A DNA stretch of 64,000 nt from Cyprinodon diabolis (taxonomy: Eukaryota; Chordata; Actinopteri; Cyprinodontiformes; Cyprinodontidae), in contig CM060076.1 in NCBI GenBank assembly GCA_030533445.1, positions 3,414,501 to 3,478,500 of the forward strand. The letters run 5' to 3'. The notes beneath the pieces were generated by a model that made no database searches, was not told the DNA's origin, and saw nothing but the letters and a program-made list of their open reading frames with translations. A program made the translations under genes and the position numbers. Positions 53,612-64,000 of this stretch are shown in pieces; position 1 is the stretch's first letter, and the number at the start of each line of letters is the position of its first letter.

Positions 53612-56600
53612 CAGTAATATGGTCTTTCTTTATGCCTGATTATTATTTAGTTCAGAACCACCTGATCATATTAATCACAGTGCCCAAATCCTGAAAAGAA
53701 TAGGTGTCTCTCAAAAAAAGTGTCGTCCCGCTTATTCGGTCAGTGTCCCGCACAAAACAAGGAAAAGTTCAAAAATCTAAATAGTTAGGGCCTATTATAA
53801 AACCCGTTGCAGCAGTCAAATTAATAAGGCATAGGTCTCACCAGCATCTCTCCTCCTAGCTCCATCCATCCATCAAAATATGAATATGCCTTTATTAACT
53901 TATGAAATATGTGATTTATATAGTAAATACATATCAAATTGTAAAATGAACCATTTATAAATAAAAACAAATTAAAATCTATGAATTAAACATTCACATT
54001 TTTTCTAATGAATACTTTTATTTAAAAAAAATTGTTTAACTGATATAACAAATAGAAAACATAAAACTTTTTAGAGGGAGGGGGGTTCACCAATCTGTCA
54101 GTAAACAGTAAACAGAGTCTTCTATTTTTAAGTGCCCTTTCTGATTTAATGAAGAACCCCAGTCTAAACTGTGGGGAATTAAATAGGTTTATTGAACTGC
54201 TTCCATCACTTGACAAATTCCTGACAGTTTATTGGATCCTAAATATAATTTAATCTCATTTTGGCATAAAGCCTCTCACACTTCAAAGGTTATCCAGGAT
54301 TATTCTCCATTTATGATTCAAAATCTTGATTTTGTTTAAAAACTATGCTTTTCTTCACTGTGGCTTGCAGTACTTAACCTACAAAATGCAAAAAAAAAAG
54401 ATGGGTCTTTCTACACATTTGTTTTCTGTGACATCATGGGGCTGAGCAAAGAAGGAGGAGTCTTGGAGGAAGACATCAACCTGGCTTTAAAGGGACATGT
54501 AAAGGAAGGATGTAAGGTAAACTGCTTATTTTTCATTATTCTACTGACTATATAAAGTATCACAAAAAGGCTGGTGTCTACAATGGATCTAGTAGTACTT
54601 GGTGAGAAGCATTGCACACTCAGGACATGTTGCCAGTCCATCATTACACAACATAGAGACACACATTGCAAACAATTAGACACAATCAAAATTAAAGGGA
54701 ATTTACAGAGACAAAATAATTTGACATGTATTTTTAGTCCATGGAAAGACCAGGGGTGATAACAATGCATAAACAGATAAAACACGAGTACTCTATGCAC
54801 AAAGGCCCTGACTGGGATTTAAACTGAACAGGTTTAACAACCTGAGATGGAGAACAAAGGTCTAGAAAGTATTAGGCTGTAAAGAGATTAATTGAGGCAT
54901 TTGCTTTTTAAATAGGTAAGGGCTCAGTCCCAATAAATCAAGCTGTAGCTCCTAGCCCCTGTTCCTAGTATCTGCTCCTTCACCTTTCTTAAGGTCCCCA
55001 TAAAGAACAATATAGTTTGGTAGCTAAGTAAATCCAGGTTGCTGTGCTGAATCCAGGCATTATTGAAAGAAAACGCTCATGGATAAATGAGCAGGATGCC
55101 AAAAAAAAGAGGAATCATTTTCATTTACTTAACCTGAAATGTCCACATCTGATGCAAATGTTTCCAGATTTTCATATATATTCCCACTTTCATATCAAAA
55201 TAATAATCTTTTCTTTACATGTTTTCAATTCAATCCGGCATCAAAGTTAACTAAGGGTCAAGAATTTTATGTGGATTTACCAACTCCCAAAGACAAGGTT
55301 CATGTGCTCGTCTGCATAACTGATGCATCTAGATTAGATGTCATGAGTTCTGAAGAAGATTAGGAGGATCAGACTTGAGGCCAGCAGCCTGAGTAAGTAT
55401 AGACAAAGCTTGTATCATTAATGTCCAAATAGTCTCAGGGTGACATTAGATTAAGGGGATAATTGTCTTTTCACCACAGACTGTTTTCCTAAAAGATCAT
55501 AGAAATGCAACAACTATTACACAGTTATGACAAACTGATGGTTGCCTTTTAGATCTTCTTTTTTTTTTCTTTTTAAAAATTGATGTTGATTTTTTCTTAA
55601 ATTTTTAAATCAGCACCTAGGGTGGAAGATTAACAGCTGATACGTTTCTTTTTTGACTGTATCTTTGTTTGTGGCAGGGATTGCTCAAATTACTATTCTC
55701 ACCAGAATCGACGAAATCGACCCTGAGATCAAAGAAGATATAAAGAAAGTCTACCAACATCGTAGAATTAAAGAAAAGGTTTGTTCAATTTATCTTTTTA
55801 AAGATTCAAATTAGTTATTCAGGGAAAAACATTATAAATGGTATAGTATGGTATGGTAAAGGATCAATTAATAAATCCAGCTCATCCTAGTTCTTTTGAG
55901 ATTGAACAATAGAAATGAATGGATTTTAATATAAATCATAATGCTGTGAGTCTACAAAAATATAATTAGGCACAGTTACAAATGGAATACTCTTTCACGT
56001 TCAACATTTGCATTTAAACAGTTGTAGAGAGTTGTGTTGTCAAATTCTCGGATTTATACTCTAAACTTATTCCCAGTGTCACTTTTTTAAGGCTTGTTTA
56101 CTTCTGGTTGAGCAGCTCCTCTAGATTAATGAAGATCCACGGTTTATTATTTGAAAATTATTTCACTGCACTATTGAAATGGTGTTATCTACACAGAAGT
56201 TTATATCCGTCTCTCAGTCAATGCAAAACAACCTTGTTGGGCTTGTTTCAATTCCTGTGACCATTTTCCTACAGTTATTTTAATGCAGGTGATGTATTTT
56301 AAAGTGACTTATGCCGTTTCTCAATACTTGTACTTGCGCATTCTCATGTTCTCGTGAAATGTCATCAGCCTCAGCACTGGTACTGCTCCAGTTTACAAGA
56401 ACAGCAGAGCGAGAACGGACAAAGTCCTTGGATATTGTTCTTGCCCCTCCCTATTTACCCAGCATGCATCTGAACAGACTTATCCATTCTTGAGATTGAC
56501 AGCTGTCCCAGCATGCACTGCAGCAGCAGTAGCTTTCAACGAAGAACTCACTGAGCACAGTGTATCAAGTTAAAAGTTCTCTTTTCTGTTGCTTTTGTTC

Positions 56601-56879
56601 AATAAATGTACGTTTTAAGACAATTTTTTCACTTTTTGTTTTACGCTTGTTTAAACAAAATGACAATTAAATCTGTCTAAGTTTATTTAAGGCAAGACTA
56701 TTATATTTTAAAGCGTCACTATATGGCCCATTTACCGATTTAACGCGTTAATAACAATTTGTTTTCTGAAGGATGCCGACGTTTTTGTTTTATTTGGCAA
56801 AATGTTCACTTGATTTTTGTTTATCTGACTGTGTTCATTATTATTCTCCTAAATGAAAAAAAGTAAGAATGTATTATTA

Positions 56880-57663
56880 CTGAAAATCCTCTAATATAGG
56901 ACTGGGCCTTTATTTCACTCAGGTGCATCTTTGGAAGGAGGAAGACCATTATTGGAAGGAGGCCAGAATTAGAGGCAGGCCTCTATTTCTATTTGATCAA
57001 AACAGACTACCAGTGGAATGAATAAAAACGAGATTTTGTGTCTCTTTGAACCTATAAAATACTAGGTTCATTTATTGAAAAAGTACAGTTACCATAACTG
57101 TATACAGAACATTATTCAGACATCTTTTCAGCAGCGGCAATACGAAAAAAGTAAAGACACAGAATGGAATACTGGCCAAACTGACTTGCAAAACAAAGTT
57201 TTAAAAAAAATTTATGGAAACTTTTCTGCCATCACAGTGAAGTTTTATTTGAGGCAGGCTAAGTGGACGTAGGTTACCAGTATCATATATTTCAAGGGAA
57301 ATTCAGAAAAACGAAGGCCAAAGAAATTCTGTCATTTTAACACTGCCTGGTTAAACCAGACCTAATGGTAATCACGTGTGTCTTTCAGATCAGAACGATT
57401 GTGTAAGGCCACTATGATCTCTGTGTAAGGATGGGACTTCCCAGCCTAATGGCTTGGATTCGTTAGCAAACATTGCCCCTCTGTGGTACTTGTATGTTAC
57501 TATCACAAGTTGTAGAGGACTGCCCAGAAACATCGTTGGTTCTAATTATAGCCCCGGCCTGTATAAGAGTCCGACCATTATTTACCTCCGCCAACAGCGA
57601 GACATGCCATTGTTAGAGACCTGGCCGCTAATGGAATACAGGCCAATATTAGAGGATTTACGG
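56880..57663 (-). mobile_element. MITE with TA duplication, copy 2 (inverted)
   Basis: 784 bp between TA dinucleotides (56878-56879 and 57664-57665). Reverse orientation relative to 47350-48132; shares CAGTTACCATAACTGTATACAG, GGCAGTCCTC and the end CCAATATTAGAGGATTTACGG in complement. Lies in intron 6 of pseudogene E. Confidence 0.75.
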
Positions 57664-57669
57664 TAAAAA

Positions 57670-59680
57670 GCTGAGCGACGAGTGACGTCATGAGTATGCT
57701 TCTTTTCCAGTTGACCCATATTTATGCAGCCTGCTCCTTTTCTCCCAGAGTCAACACTTTCCTGGGTTCTTCTCAAGAAAATACTTGGCGAGGACACAAG
57801 TCAGTACTCACTTACTAGTGAATTGAGAAATGGCATTATACTCTGAGCCAAGGTTGGAATGTTGGCTGTGTAGCAGAGAGTGAGGCGTTATTGAAATCAT
57901 CAGTTATTACAACAAATGCATGTGTTTATTGTGTCCACAGCTTAGCAACAACAGAGCCCATTACATCATGTGCAACAGCTTTAGGTAAAATATAAATGGT
58001 TGCTAACAGAACACTGCTGCACTCTCTGGACATATATATACTATGGCCAAAAACCAACTGCCAACACCACACTCTGCCAACCCACCTCCTCTGAGTTTTT
58101 CAGTCTTCTTTAAATCCCTGTGTTTTAATTACTTTCGTGGTTGATCACCAAGCTCCACATATAGTATACTATACTATACTATAGTATATATGGTATACTA
58201 GTATACTTTTTCTTGGCATTTGTGTTATTCAAAAGAATTGCCCCTGGTGAAATTGGTAAAGCGGTCTTAATCTGAATATAAAATATTTGCTTGAATGGTT
58301 AGAAAGCCTGGCAGAGAGACAACAGAGTCCTAAATATGACCCTTCAGCCATGTTACGGTAGAACAAATAATGCTGCATTGCCGATATTCTGGCTGGGTTC
58401 TCATTAGGGCTTGGAGTTCTTCCAACTCCTTAAGATGTCACATTGCCTGTAATTACTGAAGGAAGAGAAGACTTAAACTTCTTGTTACTCTGTCTTCTCT
58501 GTTGTGGGGTCCTTGCCAGGGTTATGAATAAGACTTATGGCACCTTGCTTTATTGTGCATGGTAGAATAAATATTGAGGATACAGTATTTCTGTAATTGA
58601 ACATTAGGTATTAAACTAATCCATAAGTGTCCATAAAAGTCGCTTGTTAGGCCATCTGAATTTGTTTTAGGCTTAAAAATTCAGCCACACCGCAACCTAG
58701 ACGGATGAATTGGGATAAGTCCCAAAATGCAGAAGGGGAGACAGCGACCGTAAATCCAAGAATATATCAGGAAAGATGGAAAAAAAAAAACATGCAGGGA
58801 AACACAGTGAGGCAATGAAAATAGGCAACAATGAAGACAATCCAGCATTGAATGGCTGCAGTGAAGGGGTATAAATACTGAGGAGAAGACTAATACTTAG
58901 ACAACTAATAATAACAAGTAATAGAACAATCACTGGAGTAATGAGCTGTCTGGAAGCAGGCTGCAGAGAAGGGACAAGAATGAAAGTGAGAGGAAAGTGA
59001 GAGTGGCACTAGGAGGCAATGGGCACCATTTTTATGACACTTTATCAGTAAAGGAAAATTGCAAAATTATGTTTATAATTTGAATTCTGTGCTACATTGT
59101 TTAAACTTTTATGTTCAATATTTAGAAATCTAAAACTTGAAGAAATCATGGGAGAGAGTAAGTAAAACAAAACAAAAAAAAACATTTATGGCTAGAAAAT
59201 TGAGGTAAAATTACAATTTTTTTAAGAGGTACTTCCGATTAAATTTGTAATTGCAACTTGGAGTTAGAATAAAGATAAGACAGGGCATAATGAGTCGTCA
59301 TTATCCCACAGTCGGAAACATTCAGATAGAACATTGGCAACTACAAAAAGAAAAGACTCAACATTAAGAAAAGAAAGCCATACCTCCTAGACATAAAAAA
59401 GACAATATCGGTATTAATGAGAAAGGGTAAGCTCAAGGTAAAAGAACTACACACTGACTTAATAGAATGTTGCAAAAAAACTAAGTAATAAATATTTGAA
59501 GGTAAATTATTATTCATTTTTCGGGGTCTGGAGTTTTATCTAAACCACTTTTAACATACTTTTCCAGGTTTTTGTTATGGGAATTAGATTATATATAAAA
59601 GTTTTTTCCAAGTGAGATATAATCAACAGTGACTACAGACAAAGTGTTTCAGTTTGTAAATGTATAACAGTTAGATTTTT
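57670..59680. other. Pseudogene E intron 6, repeats
   Basis: Local palindromic TATAGTATA sequence at 58155-58205. An LTR-type repeat fragment at about 58690-59035 ends TTTTTATGACA. No gene seen. Confidence 0.35.
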
Positions 59681-59879
59681 CTCATCTAGATGCAGAAATT
59701 CAGTGTGATTACGGGTATTCCAATGAACTGCATCTTCCCAGTGAAGAACTACCACGAAGAAATCGACCTGAATGAGGACATCAACTCCCTGATCCTCAGC
59801 GCCCTGAGGCATATCATCAACTTTGGTGATGACCACCTCAACTACCTACACAGTCAGCTTAAGTCGTCTTGAACCACAT

Positions 59880-61750
59880 TTGTTTTTAATCCACCAAACA
59901 TCTTTTCTGTTTCATTTTTGCAACATTTATTTGTAGAATGGACATGACAATCTATCCCTCTTTAAACAAAGAAGCTTACTAAGCAAAATACTTTTATATA
60001 ATTTAGATCTCATAAATCACCTTCTGGCTGATTTAAATTAGTGGAAGTAGAATAACTTCATTGTAAAACCTATTCCAGATAAATATGTATCCATAATAAG
60101 GCTTTCATTACAATAAATATGCTTTTAAAACTTCAGTAATGTGTAATTCTTATTTCCTTATATTCTGTTTTAGGCTTTTATTACTAATTAAAGCTAAATC
60201 ATGACTGACATTTATAGTTAAATCTCTTTGATCAATACTGGCCTTTTAATGCATTGTATATGCTCACAAAATAACATAGGTATACCGCAAGTCCAGGAGT
60301 TTCAAAAGGACTGAGGTTAGATTTTTTATGGCGGCACATGTGCATTTACATTGGAGCTATGGGGAGTGCCTGGACCCAATTCAGACCTGTTTCACACATA
60401 TTATTTCGTTTTAATTTTAATGTTCCATTTTCTCTTTCAAAAGCGATGCTTCATTAAGTTAACATTGAAAATTTCAGCGATGTGTTGTAATATTTCACTT
60501 GCAAAATGGCAGGCTTCAGTCCATTTTGAAAACATATCTACATCATCAAGCAATATTTCTTTCCTTCACATGGACTCAATTCAATAAAATCTATCATAAG
60601 ATGTTAGAATGGAGCATCAACTGTTTTTGTGGGCTCCCTGGTCCATCATTTACTGTCCTTCTGGAGATGTTGTGACCTGCACAGATTAGACATTCTTCAC
60701 AATACTATTCTGCTGTTTGAGAAAAATTAACAGTGAACCAATTTTTATCCATTTCTTGTATTCCTCACCTTTGACGCCTGGTCTGACCCATGGGTAAAAA
60801 CACAAAAGGGATGGAAAAAATGTTTAGGCAAGCAAGAGTTACCATTCCAGCCCCACCAGACATTGTTTGAAACAAGTAAAGTCCAATGTTTTTAAATGTG
60901 TCCTTTTTAAATGAGAGAGCAAATGACTATATTCTTGCAAGGGTGGGGGTAAGCAGCAGCCATTTTTAGCAGCTGTTCAGTTCACAGGTTTGGGAAGATC
61001 ATAAATGGCATCATAAATCAGCCACAATGGAATGATGGAGAATGGGCTGCCCCTCAGATTTAAGAAAAGAGAACGAGCCCTAAAAGAAAACTAGCCTGAG
61101 ATAGTTCAAGTGACTAAACTGAGGTATTTAATGATAGCAGCATTGTATTCATTTTAATATTATTATTACATTTTATATGATTATATAAATCCTTATATAA
61201 AATTCTCCTCTTTAACACATGCTTTCTCATGTGTCAAAATAACAAGAATGTTTTATGGGTATGCAATCTAGAAATGAAAAGCTTTTCAGATCCAGGTGGG
61301 ATGTGCAAGGGGCCCCTTTTTTCCTTATGAGGTGGGACTTCCTCAGTTGTTGTTTACTGAATGCAGAATTATGAAATTAATGATTTTTAAAGTATGACAA
61401 GGTGGGGTATGAAAGGGGTCAGATTTGAATAACAAACAGTGTCTTAGGAAATGCTGGGATAGCAGTGTATTAACAGTCACAAATGCTCACACAATGTGAC
61501 AGCCCTGTTATTACAGAATTAAATTTTGAGAAGAAAGTGTAACCATTGCCAAGCAATACAGAAATCTACACAGTCTCCCCACTCATCCACTATTTATGTT
61601 TAAACAGACAAAGGGGATTGGAAAAAGCCAGAGTGGGAGCCGTTTCAAATTGTTTTTTTTTCTTAGGTGCCTTAGGTGAAGTGGAAAAACCCTCCGGAGG
61701 TCAAATATTAAGAGGTGAGAATGATGATTATAAAATTAATGTCTGTGTGT
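59880..61750. other. Intergenic, no gene seen
   Basis: 3' flank of pseudogene E with AATAAA at 60112-60117. AT-rich, only short ORFs without domains. Confidence 0.35.
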
Positions 61751-61759
61751 GCTTATGAA

Positions 61760-62032
61760 ACATTTGAGCAAGTAGATGCTTCACTTTGCCTTGTGATTCA
61801 GTCATGGAGCGTCCTGTCTTATGACCTGATCAACTGTCCTGTCAGAACAATAATCTGTTTGTAACCATGTGCTATGTTCTGTTAATAAAGCACTCTGCAG
61901 AGGAGGTCCGGTGGGAGACAGAGTGTTTGAGTCTTGGGTGCAACTGTCTCTCCTCCTGCAGGAAGCTGTTTGAAAATCCTTTACTGTGTATTTTAGTTCT
62001 TCTTTTACAAACCTACATTTTTTAACTCAACA
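61760..62032 (+). mobile_element. LTR family Z, copy 2
   Basis: Matches 38741-39050 in opposite orientation: TCCTGTCAGAACAATAATC, TTAATAAAGCACTCTGCAG (polyadenylation signal), GAGGTCCGGTGGGAGACAG, ending CTACATTTTTTAACTCAACA. Left end uncertain. Confidence 0.6.
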
Positions 62033-62266
62033 TAGACCCCCCTGAGCTGAGCCTCTGCCACGTCTTCATCTGCCCCCACAGTTATTGTGTGGACAATTTC
62101 TGGCCCAGTGATCAGGTTTGCAGATGTAGCAGCAACCGTGATTTGGAGAGCTGTACCGATCTGGGAGCTGTGTGAAAAACATTTTGAACAGTTCAGTGCC
62201 AGTTTGGAGGAGGTCCAGCTGTGCATCAGTCTGTTGTCTGTTGCACACGTTTTCTATTTCTGTCAC
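62005..62266 (-). pseudogene. Retrotransposon gag zinc-knuckle fragment
   Basis: Antisense ORF with LLQTGTELFKMFFTQLPDRY and a CCHC-like knuckle CYICKPDHWARNC (C-x2-C-x3-H-x4-C, one residue shorter than the usual x4), typical of nucleocapsid. It reads opposite to the neighbouring LTR, so the two are rearranged or come from different elements. Confidence 0.5.
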
Positions 62267-62269
62267 TCA

Positions 62270-63000
62270 GATTGTCTTCATGCTGGCTCTTGCTTGGATG
62301 ATGAGCTGGTTAATACAGAGCTGATTGCAGTCTGTTGAGGGTAGTGGTTCCTACTAAGTGTCCGTGGAGCAAAGCTGATAGGGTGGATTCCTGCCGTTGG
62401 CCCCAGGGGTATTGGAGTCTGGTTGTGAGTCTGATTCAGGGTCAAATAATTGTCTCAGATCGCCCCCGTCTTCTTCCTCCTGTCGTAGTAGACGAGCTCG
62501 CAGCCACAACAGCCGAAACAGAAGAGTATAAGAGAAAAAAAGATGTGTATTAGTACATAGAACAGCAGTATTATTCCTTGTGTTCTATGTTATATTCTAT
62601 TAAGAAATGTTTTTCTTTTTCTTTTGTTTTTTCTTTATTTTGAACGCTCATAATTTATTGGTTCATTGTTTTCTCTTTTTATTTTATCTGTGGAAATTTG
62701 GCTGGAATGTAGGAATAGAATAATAACCATTTCCAGATAAGCAGAAAATGTATTCTCTAAAGTCATGGCTAATGTCTTTTTATTTTGGTATCGTGCTATC
62801 ACACATCTATATGCTCAGGGCAGCCGACTGCCAAACCTCCTGCTTTTATAAAGCTGATCTTTTCTGTTGTTGACAAGAGCGACAATTTATTTGATTTTAA
62901 CAACCTATTTGTCCTTTAGCTAATTATTGAATTTAAAGTTTAATAATTCAATTGTATATTAATTTAATTAATAAAGCGTGTTTCTATCTGAATTTAAGTG
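62270..63000. other. Intergenic, no gene seen
   Basis: Mixed sequence with no recognisable coding motif; possibly more retrotransposon debris in 62335-62550. Confidence 0.3.
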
Positions 63001-63005
63001 AACAT

Positions 63006-63752
63006 TGTTAGGTTCCAGCTTGTGGGGTTAGTTTGTTTTCCTTTTCAGTTCCACTGTTTGTCCAACAGATGGTGCCATCTGGTTACTCTGTCTTGGAGGG
63101 CTTGCTTACATGTTTCGGCTACCCACACCTGCAATCAATCATCATCACCTCAGAGGAGTATATGAGCAGCTGACTGTCATCACCTCATCGCCAGAGTGTT
63201 TGCTTGTTTTGGGAACTCTAGCCCCTCTGAGCTTTGCTGAGTTCGTCTCTGAACTTTTCAAGTTAATTCATGCTCTTACGTTTTTTGTTTCTTGTGAAAC
63301 AAAGTCCTTCCAGTACTAAAGAAAATCCTCTTGAGACGCCGAGAGTTCCACAACTCCTCTCCTCTGATCTCTGACCTTATCAAAGTCTCCAGTTGACAGT
63401 CTGCTCCGCTGCTCCTCTGTGGTACCATAAACTTACCTGTCCGCCCTCCAACGTCTCGTCCACCTTCAAACAGCCAAGGTCCCCACAACTGGAACCATGA
63501 ACCACCCTCCAAGTCTGGCAGCTAGTTCAAGTAAGAACAAAGCATCAGTCTTCTACATTTTCCCCACCAACTGTGATCTGACCTTTTCTCTCTCTCTTTA
63601 TGTGCAGTCGCAACTGGATTCCTGGCCGCAGGTCCCACCAAGCTGTGTTAACCTGGTTCCTGTTTTTTGCTTGACTTTAAATAAACATTCTAACTTTTAC
63701 AATCTCTGAGTGTTTCTGTATGTAGGTAAACAATATTGGACCCATCATGACA
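63006..63752 (+). mobile_element. Solo LTR, family X, copy 4
   Basis: 747 bp from TGTTAGGTTCCAGC to CCCATCATGACA, flanked by AACAT and AACCT (4 of 5 match). AATAAA near 63680 lies about 70 bp before the end. Sense orientation, opposite to copies 1-3. Confidence 0.65.
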
Positions 63753-64000
63753 AACCTTTGTTTTTTCCAAAACACTGGTATTATTATAATCAGTTCCAGG
63801 ACTTCTTAACCATCTTAATAAACAGCCAATGATTTTAAATTTATAAACTTCCTGGAATGAATTATTTTCCTTATCTAGCCTTTTGTCTAATATTGCATCG
63901 TAGGAAAACCAGCGACACGAGAGGTGTCAACACATTTATGCATAAATACAGACATGATTAAACTGGAAACTCTGGTAAAAAAAACAATTTCTATATTTGT

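Overview
The window reads as teleost fish nuclear DNA. It is AT-rich and intron-containing, and it is full of teleost-type transposable elements (Tc1, piggyBac, pogo, Harbinger, hAT, BEL/Pao, Ty3/gypsy, L2-like LINEs, tRNA-SINEs). I cannot name the species from sequence alone.

The host genes are a cluster of interferon-induced protein 44-like (IFI44/IFI44L family) GTPase-like genes. All share one exon plan: seven coding exons with intron phases 1-2-0-0-1-0. Exon 1 starts with an MGxxxS peptide (a possible N-myristoylation signal). Exon 2 is 34 nt and carries a PW-x(4)-W motif. Exon 3 holds the G1/P-loop (GxxGAGKSSF), exon 4 the DxxG (G3) box, and exon 6 the TKxD (G4) box. Two subfamilies are visible. 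Subfamily I (DMxG, RRVHVKDV) lies on the + strand: a 3' partial gene (1-648), gene A (10264-13033, 302 aa, intact), a decayed copy B (13560-14830) and gene C (19028-22994, 291 aa, intact). Subfamily II (DIMGLSK, VLEED) has gene D on the - strand (35145-28530, 284 aa, intact) and a + strand pseudogene E (49921-59872) with at least five lesions and no P-loop exon.

Promoter-like modules with an ISRE (GAAAGTGAAA) followed about 20 bp later by a TATA box precede gene A (9936) and gene C (18547). A related module lies upstream of gene D (35510, - strand). Two further modules are orphaned: one at 2668 is followed by several kb of transposons, and one at 13574 belongs to copy B. Several paralogues under similar interferon-type control, with birth and death of copies, is what an antiviral gene family would look like; this role is inferred from the family.

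Layout: 1-0.65 kb 3' end of gene 1; 0.7-2.6 kb solo LTR and LINE debris; 2.6-2.8 kb orphan promoter; 2.85-6.23 kb L2-like LINE with nested hAT and solo LTR insertions; 6.23-8.35 kb decayed BEL/Pao; 9.9-13.3 kb gene A; 13.5-15.1 kb pseudogene B; 15.5-16.1 kb Harbinger; 18.5-23.4 kb gene C; 23.5-24.4 kb Ty3/gypsy chromovirus end; 26.9-27.6 kb solo LTR; 28.5-35.5 kb gene D, with a pogo element in intron 1; 36.3-39.1 kb LINE and Ty3/gypsy remnants; 42.7-43.6 kb piggyBac remnant; 45.3-46.2 kb LINE remnant; 47.35-48.13 kb MITE; 49.0-49.6 kb element carrying a RecQ-like fragment; 49.9-59.9 kb pseudogene E, containing a solo LTR, a SINE, an intact Tc1 transposon and an inverted partner of the MITE; 61.7-63.8 kb LTR, gag fragment and solo LTR. 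The rest is AT-rich sequence in which I see no gene.
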